Below, one piece after another: positions 8,595 to 16,586 of a stretch of DNA of 64,000 nt. The notes under the pieces are model-generated. The model ran no database searches and was not told the DNA's origin. It worked only from the letters and a program-made list of their open reading frames with translations. The DNA is from Sulfuricurvum kujiense DSM 16994 (GTDB lineage Bacteria > Campylobacterota > Campylobacteria > Campylobacterales > Sulfurimonadaceae), in contig NC_014762.1 of the NCBI RefSeq assembly GCF_000183725.1, forward strand, positions 1,426,001 to 1,490,000, written 5' to 3'. Position 1 is the stretch's first letter. Each line of letters opens with the position of its first letter. A program made the translations under genes and the position numbers.

Positions 8595-8622
8595 GTGGCA
8601 ACCTTCGTGGCAACCGTTGCCA
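8595..8622. repeat. GTGGCAACC direct repeat plus inverted copy
   Basis: GTGGCAACC occurs at 8595-8603 and again at 8607-8615, 12 bases apart. The second copy continues into a perfect palindrome TGGCAAC-C-GTTGCCA (8608-8622). The arrangement looks like an operator or a recombinase arm-site set between divergent genes. No regulator gene nearby is an obvious match. Confidence 0.5.
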
Positions 8623-8720
8623 TATTGGTACGTTTTCGGTTTGTCAGTGACCGACTTTTTGCCTATTTTAGGTTGATTGAAAGCCCTATTTTTGGCACTT
8701 TTATAAGTATTCAGAACATA

Positions 8721-8729
8721 TGCTACAAT
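8721..8729 (+). promoter_or_regulatory. extended -10 promoter of ybeY
   Basis: TGCTACAAT fits the extended -10 consensus (TGnTAnAAT) and ends 6 bases before the ybeY ATG at 8736. There is no purine-rich ribosome-binding site before the ATG, so the transcript is probably leaderless. Confidence 0.45.
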
Positions 8730-8735
8730 ACCGCT

Positions 8736-9158
8736 ATGATTGAACTAGATAACCGAACCGATAAAACCTATAATTTTCAGCTTTTGGAGCAGATTGCCGA
8801 TTTGCTGAGCGACCGTGAGATAGAATTAATTCTTACCGATAATGTTGAAATCGCTGAAATCAACCGCGAATTCAGAGGTATAGATAAAGCTACCGACGTC
8901 CTCAGTTTCCCCAGCGATCCGTTCCCGGGAGCGCCCCTTGGGAGCATCGTCATCAGTGTCGATAAAGTCGCATCGGTCGCTAATGAGCTCAAACACAGCG
9001 AAGATCACGAAATCGCCCTTCTCTTTATCCACGGGATGCTTCATTTACTCGGATTCGACCATGAAGTCGATAACGGCGAAATGCGTCAAAAAGAGATAGA
9101 GCTCATTGAGACCTTCAAGCTTCCAAAAAGTTTGATTGTCAGAACTTTGGAAGAATAG
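8736..9158 (+). CDS. ybeY: endoribonuclease YbeY (16S rRNA maturation)
   Basis: A 140-residue metal-dependent endoribonuclease involved in 16S rRNA 3'-end processing and ribosome quality control. The zinc-binding signature HGMLHLLGFDHE (HGxLHLxGyDH) is intact, and the upstream TDVLSFPSD block is the family signature. The ATG at 8736 is chosen because the family begins here; the frame stays open back to 8547, but that part encodes a non-homologous stretch and overlaps the repeat array. It converges with mrdA with a 3-base gap. Confidence 0.93.
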   Translation: MIELDNRTDKTYNFQLLEQIADLLSDREIELILTDNVEIAEINREFRGIDKATDVLSFPSDPFPGAPLGSIVISVDKVASVANELKHSEDHEIALLFIHGMLHLLGFDHEVDNGEMRQKEIELIETFKLPKSLIVRTLEE

Positions 9159-9161
9159 AAT

Positions 9162-10991
9162 TTACGGATTCTTCAACGGAGTCGTTGGCGCTTCCGTCGG
9201 CAGGTTCTTTTTGATATAGCCTAAATCATCAAGCTTATTATAGATGGATGATACGATTCCCCCCGTCGCTTCTCCTCCGTGTCCTCCGTGCTCTACCATG
9301 ACCGTTACAACAAACTGCGGATTATCGGCCGGTCCGTAGGTTGTAAACCATGCATGCGAACGTTTAAAATAATCCATCGAATACTCTTTTTGACGTTCTT
9401 TGACCGTTTGGGAAATCCCGGTCGTCTGTGCAGTACCCGTTTTTCCGGCAATCGGAAAGCGGGTATAAACATACGCTTTTGCCGTACCTCCCGGATCATT
9501 ACATACGCCGCGCATTGCCTGTTGGATAATAGGGAGCTTTTGTTTTTCCGCAGGGGTCAAAACATCCAACGGGGCAGGAGTATACGGAGCATTGCCGATC
9601 ATTTTGGCTATATGGGGAATCGGCAGCATTCCGGTCGCCATTAATGCGGTTTGCTGTGCAATCTGCATCGGCGTAACCAGCATATCACCCTGCCCGATGG
9701 ACGTATTGAGCGTTTCGCCCTGATACCACGGTTTATGGAATTTTTCACGTTTCCAGGTACGGCTCGGTACGGTCCCGATAAATTCATTCGGCAAATCGAT
9801 GCCGGTTTTTTTGCCCAATCCCATCCGCATCAATCCGTTGCTCATCCGATCGATTCCGACTTGCAAGGATCCTTGGTAAAAATAATCATCACAGCTCTCT
9901 ACGATAGCTTTAGTAATGTTCGTAGGACCGTGTCCGTTCTTTTTCCAGTCGCGAAACGTCCGATTCCCTAATCGCATCGATCCGGTACTGTTGATCGTCG
10001 TATATTCGTTCCATACCCCGGAGTTGATGTAGATCAACCCCATATTATTTTTAATCGTCGATCCGGGAGGATAAAGTCCGTTGATCAATTTGTTCGTAAA
10101 AGGTGAATCGACACTGCTCATCAGTGCGTTCCACTCTTCCGAACTGATTCCGGAGACAAACCGGTTGATATCGTATTCAGGATAGCTTCCGGCGGCATAA
10201 ATCGCACCGTGGATATCCATAACGATAATAGCTCCCACTTTGGTTTCAAATGCCTGTGTAATGAAGCTTTGAAGGTTCATATCGAGATTCAATACAAGAT
10301 TATGGTTTTCCTGTGTCGCACTTCGTCCCAACTCTTCAATTTCGACATTGTGCGCATTGACTTTAATACGTCGTTCTCCTGCAACACCTTGCAAGTATTT
10401 GTTGTAATATTTTTCAATACCGTTTTTCCCCACATGTCCCAACAGCTGCAATGACGGGTCGGCATCAATCTCTTTTTGATTGGCTTTTGCGACGTATCCG
10501 ATAAGATGTGCTCCGATAAGACCATAAGGATAAAGCCGTTTCGGTGATGGGGAAATTTTAATCGAATCACGCAGATTCATCAATGCATAAATCGGGATGA
10601 TTGTCTCATGGGGAACAAAATCGACGACATCGATATAAGCATGATTGTAATACGAATCTTGCATCTTATAGGTTTTTGCTATTTTTTTCGCATCCAGTGT
10701 CGGAATCATCGATACCAGATAGGAAATTTCAGCATCCAGCCGAGAGCTGTCTTTTCCTTTTGTCAAATGAGGTGCAAATGCTATTTTAAAGCCCAGTTCA
10801 TTAATCGCCACCGGCTCTTTGTTACGATCGAGGATTTCACCCCGTACCGGTGCGGAGAGCTCAGATTTGATACTGTTGTTCTCAGAAAGGTTTTCATAAT
10901 ATTCGTTAAACTGAACGGCAAGGTGAAATACCCTTACTATCAATCCGATCCAAACGATGATAAAGATGGACAATAATATTTTAATTTTCAT
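9162..10991 (-). CDS. mrdA: penicillin-binding protein 2 (elongation transpeptidase)
   Basis: A 609-residue class B PBP that cross-links peptidoglycan during rod elongation. It has an N-terminal membrane anchor (KIKILLSIFIIVWIGLIV), a PBP dimerisation domain, and a transpeptidase domain with the catalytic serine in YPPGSTIKN, an SxD-like SCDD motif and KTGTAQ near residue 515. The ATG at 10991 is chosen because it overlaps the mreD stop as ATGA; an in-frame ATG 18 codons upstream lies inside mreD. It is the last gene of the recN-to-mrdA operon and works with MreD and the rod complex. Confidence 0.95.
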   Translation of the reverse strand: MKIKILLSIFIIVWIGLIVRVFHLAVQFNEYYENLSENNSIKSELSAPVRGEILDRNKEPVAINELGFKIAFAPHLTKGKDSSRLDAEISYLVSMIPTLDAKKIAKTYKMQDSYYNHAYIDVVDFVPHETIIPIYALMNLRDSIKISPSPKRLYPYGLIGAHLIGYVAKANQKEIDADPSLQLLGHVGKNGIEKYYNKYLQGVAGERRIKVNAHNVEIEELGRSATQENHNLVLNLDMNLQSFITQAFETKVGAIIVMDIHGAIYAAGSYPEYDINRFVSGISSEEWNALMSSVDSPFTNKLINGLYPPGSTIKNNMGLIYINSGVWNEYTTINSTGSMRLGNRTFRDWKKNGHGPTNITKAIVESCDDYFYQGSLQVGIDRMSNGLMRMGLGKKTGIDLPNEFIGTVPSRTWKREKFHKPWYQGETLNTSIGQGDMLVTPMQIAQQTALMATGMLPIPHIAKMIGNAPYTPAPLDVLTPAEKQKLPIIQQAMRGVCNDPGGTAKAYVYTRFPIAGKTGTAQTTGISQTVKERQKEYSMDYFKRSHAWFTTYGPADNPQFVVTVMVEHGGHGGEATGGIVSSIYNKLDDLGYIKKNLPTEAPTTPLKNP

Positions 10992-11443
10992 ATAAATACC
11001 GAAACGATCAAAAATTCTATAATCATATAAAGCCACATATGCCAATCAATGACCGGCGGGCTCAACATCAATACTTGATTTACAAACCACATAAACATCC
11101 AATATCCGGGATAGGCCAGAGCGACCAAAACTGCCGCAAGACAAATTTTACATCGGATAGTCTGTTCGACTTTCGGCAGCATATACTGCGTTATAACCGT
11201 AAAAAACACAAGTGTACTGCCGAACCAAAACCCTTTTTCAGCTTCAAAAATCAGCAGCATCACCGCAACGGTGACCAAAGAAAAAAGGTCATGTTTGCTT
11301 AGCGCGTCATAATAAAGAAAAAAAAGGACGGCCAGCAAAGGGGGCATCAGCAAGTACATGCTGCTTAGGCTGATATAAAAAACGAAAAGAACGACTAAAA
11401 GCAGCCGGCTTATAACGTTTTGATAAGAGAAACTTCGTTGCAT
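10988..11443 (-). CDS. mreD: rod shape-determining protein MreD-like
   Basis: A 151-residue integral membrane protein with about five hydrophobic segments. Sequence identity to MreD is weak by eye, as is usual for this family, so the call rests on size, topology and position directly before mrdA (ATGA overlap). MreD links MreB filaments to the peptidoglycan machinery. It starts 34 bases inside the end of the acetyltransferase gene. mreB and mreC are not in this window. Confidence 0.72.
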   Translation of the reverse strand: MQRSFSYQNVISRLLLVVLFVFYISLSSMYLLMPPLLAVLFFLYYDALSKHDLFSLVTVAVMLLIFEAEKGFWFGSTLVFFTVITQYMLPKVEQTIRCKICLAAVLVALAYPGYWMFMWFVNQVLMLSPPVIDWHMWLYMIIEFLIVSVFI

Positions 11444-11871
11444 ACCGGAAAGTGTTTACATTTAATACAATCAGCCCAGATTTTGTGTTCCGGGATTGAC
11501 TCTTTGGGAATTTCGACAAACCCCAATCTTTCAAAAAAACGTTGCTGATACGTTAGAGCCAGAACCTCTTTAAGACCTAAACGGCGCCCCTCTTCGCACG
11601 CATTTTCAACCAAGGTAGTACCGATATTACGACCGCGGTACGCCGTGTCTATAATCATCGATCGCAGTTCCGCCAATGCCGGAGAGTGTATATGCAAAGC
11701 TACGAATCCTACCAGCTTTTCACCGTCCAGTGCCAAAAAATACGATCGGATATTGGTAGCGATTTCATCATTGCTGCGTGGCAAAATAACCCCGCTTTCG
11801 ATTTCAGGAGCAACCAGCTGCTGCATGGCGGGAATATCAAGCAATGTTGGTTTTTTATAGGTGATATTCAT
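11410..11871 (-). CDS. GNAT N-acetyltransferase (short ArgA-like)
   Basis: A 153-residue GNAT-fold acetyltransferase. Motif A, which binds acetyl-CoA, is visible as IDTAYRGRNIGTTLVE (R/Q-x-x-G-x-G/A type), and RSMIID and FFERLGF are typical neighbours. The C-terminal block with WADCIKCKHFPVCNE matches short N-acetylglutamate synthases, the single-domain alternative to E. coli ArgA, so a first step of arginine synthesis is likely but not proven. It overlaps engB by 4 bases and mreD by 34. Confidence 0.8.
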   Translation of the reverse strand: MNITYKKPTLLDIPAMQQLVAPEIESGVILPRSNDEIATNIRSYFLALDGEKLVGFVALHIHSPALAELRSMIIDTAYRGRNIGTTLVENACEEGRRLGLKEVLALTYQQRFFERLGFVEIPKESIPEHKIWADCIKCKHFPVCNEVSLIKTL

Positions 11872-12479
11872 TGCTCGTCACTTTTCAGCAGACGGTAAAG
11901 GTGCTCGACGATCGCATCGACACCGCGGCGTTTTGTATTCGAAACCATAATGGCTCCGGGAAACCTTTTTTTAAGTTCAGAAAGCTCTTTTTGGTTCAGC
12001 TTGTCGATTTTGGTAAAAATAGTCACGATAACCTGATCCGGAGAACAAATTTCATGCAAATACGCGTCTACCGAACGGTCGATTTCCAAATCGGGATGAC
12101 GGCAATCGATAAGATGGACAAAAATACGGATCTGCTTGCGTTCGGCGATAAAACCTGTAAGATTGCTCTCCCAATCGGTTTTGAGCGATTTGGCTACCTT
12201 AGCGTATCCGAAACCCGGCAAGTCGACAAATTTTGCACTGAGGCGCTCATTGGTCTCCCGATCGGCGAACACTACGTCAAAATAGTTGATCAATCGCGTT
12301 TTCCCCGGCGTCGCCGAAACCTTTGCGAGTGATTTGCGTTTGGTCAACGTATTGAGCAACGAACTTTTCCCGGTATTGGACCTGGCCATAAAAGCGACTT
12401 CGTTTTGGTACTCATTCTCCGGCGTCAACCGGATATTCGGTGCCGACGTTACAAAAGAAGAATCAATAATCTCTATCAT
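11868..12479 (-). CDS. engB: ribosome-biogenesis GTPase EngB/YsxC/YihA
   Basis: A 203-residue TRAFAC-class GTPase needed for assembly of the large ribosomal subunit. G1 is ARSNTGKSS, where most family members have GRSNVGKSS; G3 is DLPGFGYA and G4 is TKID. The G2 threonine lies in SATPGKTRLINYF, the family signature. Length is normal. It overlaps lptA by 4 bases and the acetyltransferase by 4, deep in the envelope operon. Confidence 0.95.
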   Translation of the reverse strand: MIEIIDSSFVTSAPNIRLTPENEYQNEVAFMARSNTGKSSLLNTLTKRKSLAKVSATPGKTRLINYFDVVFADRETNERLSAKFVDLPGFGYAKVAKSLKTDWESNLTGFIAERKQIRIFVHLIDCRHPDLEIDRSVDAYLHEICSPDQVIVTIFTKIDKLNQKELSELKKRFPGAIMVSNTKRRGVDAIVEHLYRLLKSDEQ

Positions 12480-12967
12480 TTAGTCGAACTTTTGGCTTTT
12501 GATTTTTTCTCTTGAAGGGTGAACGTCATAACGACCGGCTCATTATTGGCACTCTCGGCAGAAGCTTGTCCGTAGACCGTGTTAACGATGACTTTATCCC
12601 CTTTAACACGCCGGTAATCATCAATTCGGATCAAATCGACTTTTTTAGAAAAATGGTATTCATTCTCATTCGGAAAATAGATTGCGACTTGGGATTTTCC
12701 TTTGTATCTCTCTTTCATTTCCGTCACGATGTAAAAAGAGACATCGCCTTCCGCAACATATTTAACCGGCTTTTTGTCTTTGTCCGTGAAAATCGTCACT
12801 TTAGATGCGTTCAATTCATCCGATCCTTTGGTCAATTTCACATCACCGGTAAATACGGAAATCCCTTTTTGTTGGTCCCCTTTGAAATTGTCAGAAACAA
12901 CCTTAAGCTCTTCACCCCATGAGAGTGCGAAAAAGAGAGGAACTATAAATAGCAGTTTTGGTATCAT
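12476..12967 (-). CDS. lptA: LPS export periplasmic bridge protein LptA
   Basis: A 163-residue protein with an N-terminal signal peptide (MIPKLLFIVPLFFALSWG) and an OstA/LptA beta-jellyroll domain: VVSDNFKGDQQKGISVFTGDV and ASKVTIFTDKD show the repeating pattern of the fold. LptA oligomers carry lipopolysaccharide through the periplasm from LptBFGC to LptDE. A lysine/serine-rich tail (KKSKAKSSTK) closes the protein. It follows lptC by 12 bases. Confidence 0.9.
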   Translation of the reverse strand: MIPKLLFIVPLFFALSWGEELKVVSDNFKGDQQKGISVFTGDVKLTKGSDELNASKVTIFTDKDKKPVKYVAEGDVSFYIVTEMKERYKGKSQVAIYFPNENEYHFSKKVDLIRIDDYRRVKGDKVIVNTVYGQASAESANNEPVVMTFTLQEKKSKAKSSTK

Positions 12968-12979
12968 GAATGTATATTC

Positions 12980-13489
12980 CTATTTTATTTGGTAACTGCC
13001 GCGGATTTTGTTCGCGGATACGGTATCTTCTTCTGTGTTGTAATTCAATGCCGTACCGTCGATACGATTCGCATTCTGTGTAATTACAAACGGACCTTTT
13101 GTCTGAATCAAAGACTCTTCGGTATTATAAATACCCTCATTTGATCGAAATTCAAGCCCGTCTTCGCGGGCATAATGGACATTCCCGTCAACTTTGATAA
13201 TGTCATTTCGATAATCGGCGTTATCAGAGCGTATGGTTTGAAATAGATTTTTCGTATTATCGCCAAATTTTGCTGATGTTATCACATAATAGTTGTCAAA
13301 CTTTTTCCCCTCTTTCCCTTCCAGGACATGTTCAATCCTTTTATGGGAAATTTCATATAAGGTAAAATCGCTTAACTCAATTTTCGGGATATTACGGTTG
13401 TCTTGCAAAGCTTTATAATCGGGGGTAAAATAGCTGTACATCCCTATCAGCAGGCCCAACAAAAAAACAAAAAACAGATTGATCGACAT
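12980..13489 (-). CDS. lptC: LPS export inner-membrane protein LptC
   Basis: A 169-residue bitopic protein: one N-terminal transmembrane helix (residues ~3-22) and a periplasmic LptC/OstA-like domain that passes LPS to LptA. The late segment (FRSNEGIYNTEESLIQTKGP) shows the family pattern in which short strands repeat. It directly abuts kdsC and precedes lptA, the order known from E. coli (kdsC-lptC-lptA). Confidence 0.9.
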   Translation of the reverse strand: MSINLFFVFLLGLLIGMYSYFTPDYKALQDNRNIPKIELSDFTLYEISHKRIEHVLEGKEGKKFDNYYVITSAKFGDNTKNLFQTIRSDNADYRNDIIKVDGNVHYAREDGLEFRSNEGIYNTEESLIQTKGPFVITQNANRIDGTALNYNTEEDTVSANKIRGSYQIK

Positions 13490-13981
13490 TTAAATCCAAA
13501 GCGCCAAAAATTTTTCTTCTTCGCCGTTGCGACGGATCACTTTTTCGATCATTTCCCGGACGCAAGCATCGCCTCCGCAGCGGTCCAGCACTTCGGCAAA
13601 TGTCTTGAGATAATCAGAACCGTCTCTCGGAGTATAAGCCAACCCCGCCCATTGCATTAGATTATAGTCGTTCAAATCGTCACCGATCACCGCTACTTCA
13701 TGCGGCTCGATGCCGAGCTCTGAACACATGTTCATTGCGACGGAACGTTTATCCTTGACCCCCTGATACAAATGGGCTATATCAAGCTCTTTTGCTCGAT
13801 GTTCAACGATGCTTGAATCTCGTCCGGTAATGATTGCGGCACGATGCCCCATCTTTACCCATGCCTTGATCGCAAAACCGTCTTTTACATTGAAATTTTT
13901 TAGTTCCAGACCATCGGCAGTATAGATTATCTTGCCGTCACTCATACAACCGTCGACATCCAGAATCAACAATTTGATCAT
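13490..13981 (-). CDS. kdsC: 3-deoxy-D-manno-octulosonate 8-phosphate phosphatase
   Basis: A 163-residue HAD-superfamily (C0 subclass, no cap) phosphatase that removes phosphate from KDO-8-phosphate for LPS core synthesis. Motif I is DVDGCMSDG (D8xD10), motif II the threonine in ITGRDS, the conserved lysine in QGVKDK, and motif III GDDLND. Typical length. It overlaps hisB by 4 bases and abuts lptC. Confidence 0.95.
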   Translation of the reverse strand: MIKLLILDVDGCMSDGKIIYTADGLELKNFNVKDGFAIKAWVKMGHRAAIITGRDSSIVEHRAKELDIAHLYQGVKDKRSVAMNMCSELGIEPHEVAVIGDDLNDYNLMQWAGLAYTPRDGSDYLKTFAEVLDRCGGDACVREMIEKVIRRNGEEEKFLALWI

Positions 13982-14550
13982 AAAACACCTTTGGTACTCG
14001 GGACACCTGCTCTGTCATTATGTGCCAAAGCGCGGCGAAGCGCGACGGCGAGCGATTTAAACGCCGCTTCGATAATATGATGCTTGTTTTTACCGCGAAC
14101 CATGACGATATGTGCCGTAATTCCGGCATTAAAGACAACGGCACGAAAAAACTCTTCGGCCAGTTCAGTATCGAAGCTGCCGATTTTTCCCGACACCGGG
14201 ACATCATAAACGAGAAACGGCCGATTACTCAAATCCAAATCACAGGTCACAGCAGCTTCATCCATAACGACGGTGGCACTTCCGAAACGTTCCACTTTTT
14301 CAATCGGGTAAATAGCCTCACGGAGTGCTTGTCCTAAAACGATACCGATATCTTCTACGCTATGGTGATCGTCAATATGAATATCCCCGTCACAGGTGAC
14401 CGTTAAATCGATTTGGGCATGTTTGGCAAAACTTTCCAGCATATGATCCAAAAAACCTACTTTGGTCGATATCGTACTTTTGCCCTCTCCGGCAATTCTT
14501 AATGACAAGTCGATATCGGTTTCTTTAGTTTGACGTTTTTTTTGGATCAT
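13978..14550 (-). CDS. hisB: imidazoleglycerol-phosphate dehydratase
   Basis: A 190-residue monofunctional IGPD catalysing the sixth step of histidine synthesis. The paired metal-binding motifs are present: DHMLESFAKHA and HDxHH-like DIHIDDHHSVED in the first half, and KNKHHIIEAAFKSLA in the second. The histidinol-phosphatase domain found in E. coli HisB is absent, as in most bacteria. It lies between cell-envelope genes, an arrangement common in Campylobacterota, and overlaps kdsC by 4 bases. Confidence 0.96.
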   Translation of the reverse strand: MIQKKRQTKETDIDLSLRIAGEGKSTISTKVGFLDHMLESFAKHAQIDLTVTCDGDIHIDDHHSVEDIGIVLGQALREAIYPIEKVERFGSATVVMDEAAVTCDLDLSNRPFLVYDVPVSGKIGSFDTELAEEFFRAVVFNAGITAHIVMVRGKNKHHIIEAAFKSLAVALRRALAHNDRAGVPSTKGVL

Positions 14551-14551
14551 G

Positions 14552-15358
14552 TTATTCCCCTATGATAAAAGAGCCCTGAAAGTAGCCCCGTGAAATGAAA
14601 TCGCGAGCTTCGGCTTCACTTTTAAATCCGCTCAGCCATACACGAAATAGTCGTTTGTTATTATACTCTGTATCTTTAATAATTGCAGAGTACCCGTGAA
14701 ATGAGGCATATTTTTCTTTGGTATATTTTGCCCCTTGAAAGCGTGAGAACGAACCTATTTGAACATAAAAAGTATTGAGCACCGATTGTTGAGGACCGGA
14801 TGAGAGCTGAGCCATATTGATGGTGCGCATAGAACCCGGCTCAAACCCAAGTACTTCCAAAGTCACAAACGCCGTCCCTTTTTTTGCAAGACCGATCTGA
14901 TCGGCTGCCGCATAGGAGAGATCAATAATCCGGCTCTCTACGAACGGCCCCCGGTCATTGATCCGAACAATCGTTTGGGCGTTATTTTCGGTATTGGTAA
15001 CTCTGACCACCGTATTCATCGGCAGTGTTTTATGTGCAGCCGTCATAGCATACATATCATACGCTTCGCCGTTGGAGGTAGATTTACCGTGAAAATCCGG
15101 TCCGTACCAGCTTGCTCTTCCGTTAAACGTATCTCCGACGTGAACAACGGTCGGATAATACTTTTTTCCCATAACGGTATAGGGGCGCATGGTGGCTTGA
15201 AGATCGCCGTTTTTTTTGAAAACATTGGATGAGCTCATTGCAAGTTTTTCTGAAGGATATTTTTGAGACGATTTGGCCGGGTGGTACGAATAAGAACCGC
15301 TTTTCATCGTACATCCGCTAAATAAAACCAATAAAAATGTTAAAAATACTCTAATCAC
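14552..15358 (-). CDS. rlpA: septal ring lytic transglycosylase RlpA-like lipoprotein
   Basis: A 268-residue probable lipoprotein: signal peptide ending in a lipobox (LFSGC, Cys at about residue 16), a double-psi beta-barrel RlpA domain (GRASWYGPDFHGKSTSNGE and NDRGPFVESRIIDLS) and a C-terminal SPOR domain of about 75 residues that binds denuded septal glycan. In Pseudomonas RlpA cleaves such glycan strands. It overlaps the upstream transglycosylase gene by 8 bases. Confidence 0.93.
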   Translation of the reverse strand: MIRVFLTFLLVLFSGCTMKSGSYSYHPAKSSQKYPSEKLAMSSSNVFKKNGDLQATMRPYTVMGKKYYPTVVHVGDTFNGRASWYGPDFHGKSTSNGEAYDMYAMTAAHKTLPMNTVVRVTNTENNAQTIVRINDRGPFVESRIIDLSYAAADQIGLAKKGTAFVTLEVLGFEPGSMRTINMAQLSSGPQQSVLNTFYVQIGSFSRFQGAKYTKEKYASFHGYSAIIKDTEYNNKRLFRVWLSGFKSEAEARDFISRGYFQGSFIIGE

Positions 15359-16571
15359 CTATTTTTACTTCCTCTCCCTCATACAGTATACTTGTAATAA
15401 ACGGGTTTTTTAATTTTAACTGTTCAAGTTTTATATTATACAATTTTGCGACTGAAGCGAGGGTTTCACCCGATTTTGCTTTGTGAAGCCGTGGATTTGT
15501 CAAGAACGGCTTATTGATCGGTATTTTGACACGGCGGTTAAGATTTCGTCCGTCATCGGTTCCGATCATATTTTCCATCATAATGGCTGTTTTAGGAACG
15601 TTGTACCGTTTTGAGAGCTGTTCCAGTGTCTCTCCTGATTTTGCAGGGTCCAGAACGAAATACCCTTTTAGCTCTTTTGTACGGTATTTTTTACGAAATT
15701 CATCCAGTTTATTTTGCGGTATGTAAACGGGATAGGATTGCTCGTTCGGCGGTGTAATCCCTTTTTTCAGATGGGTATTCAGTACCACCAGTTTCTTTTT
15801 TGGCATCTCCAGCACCGCTGCGATCCGATCGAGGTTTTCCCCCTCCGGAAGATAGACCGTAGCGATCGGGCTCTCCTGCTGAGTGTTGGCAAACGTGTCA
15901 TATTGCATCTTCGATATAAAAACGTCATCCGTCGCCAGCAAAGATAAAGCGATAACTTTTCGGATATATTTTCGGCTCTCAGGCGGCAGATAGGCACGCT
16001 TCGGATCGGTTAATACCCTGATATCGCTGGTTCCGGCTTTGGCGATAGCACGGCTGAGCCTCCCGTCACCGCAATTGTAGGCGATAAGCGCCAAATACCA
16101 TTTACCGAACTGCTTTTTCAAGCCGCTCAGATAAGCGATAGCGGCACGGGTAGATTTGATATGATCGCGCCGCTCATCTACAAACTGGTCAATCTGCAAT
16201 CCCTGAAGTTTTCCGGTTCCCTCCATAAACTGCCATAATCCTGCAGCACCCCGTGAGGAGGTAGCGCTCCCTTCCAATTGTGATTCAACCAGTACCACAA
16301 ATAAAAATTCGCTCGGCAAATCCGATTGGGCTATGAGCGATGAGAGCATCGGAATAAAAACATCGCTGTTCTCAGAGGTATCGGCAAAGCCTTGGAGGGT
16401 ACATTCGCGTTTTTTCTGATCGTACATATCGTGCAGGTAAGGGTCTTTTAAATAGGAAGCGGGGATATCGAAGTGGCTAAGAACTTCTATTTTTTTAGGA
16501 TCTGTCGGGTCAAATCCTGACCCTAAAAGCCATAGGGGGATAACCAGTATCGATGCTAATAAATGCTTCAT
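15351..16571 (-). CDS. mltD: MltD-like lytic transglycosylase with LysM domains
   Basis: A 406-residue exported murein hydrolase. A signal peptide (MKHLLASILVIPLWLLGSG) precedes a goose-lysozyme-like SLT domain with the catalytic glutamate in LVESQLEGSATSSRGAAGLW and the GLWQFMEGTG and AYNCGDGR blocks. The C-terminal part carries LysM-type peptidoglycan-binding modules, the clearest at VLDPAKSGETLEQLSKRYNV and KAKSGETLASVAKLYNIK. It is followed by rlpA with an 8-base overlap, so two glycan-cleaving enzymes are coupled. Confidence 0.92.
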   Translation of the reverse strand: MKHLLASILVIPLWLLGSGFDPTDPKKIEVLSHFDIPASYLKDPYLHDMYDQKKRECTLQGFADTSENSDVFIPMLSSLIAQSDLPSEFLFVVLVESQLEGSATSSRGAAGLWQFMEGTGKLQGLQIDQFVDERRDHIKSTRAAIAYLSGLKKQFGKWYLALIAYNCGDGRLSRAIAKAGTSDIRVLTDPKRAYLPPESRKYIRKVIALSLLATDDVFISKMQYDTFANTQQESPIATVYLPEGENLDRIAAVLEMPKKKLVVLNTHLKKGITPPNEQSYPVYIPQNKLDEFRKKYRTKELKGYFVLDPAKSGETLEQLSKRYNVPKTAIMMENMIGTDDGRNLNRRVKIPINKPFLTNPRLHKAKSGETLASVAKLYNIKLEQLKLKNPFITSILYEGEEVKIGD

Positions 16572-16586
16572 ATCCCCTCCATAACG

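Larger units (their letters stand above)
8416..8735. other. 320-base intergenic region with palindromes, AT-rich island border
   Basis: No convincing gene. The left part (to about 8540) is AT-rich and should contain the leftward promoter of the membrane-protein operon. At 8542-8565 AACCTA and TAGGTT form a 6-bp hairpin. Further right comes a GTGGCAACC repeat array and then the ybeY promoter. On the minus strand a 26-codon frame starting MATVATKVATDDT (near 8546-8623) recalls tails of tyrosine integrases but is too short to call. Confidence 0.5.

Noticed and set aside
8595-8622. Start of a CRISPR array
   Set aside because: Only two direct copies 12 bases apart plus an inverted copy; no spacer-sized intervals and no cas genes.
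8547-8735. In-frame extension of ybeY by 63 codons
   Set aside because: The extension is unlike YbeY, covers the GTGGCAACC repeats and the likely promoter, and the family starts at the ATG at 8736.
10992-11045. Earlier ATG for mrdA
   Set aside because: It lies inside mreD; the ATG at 10991 overlaps the mreD stop as ATGA and is followed directly by the membrane anchor.
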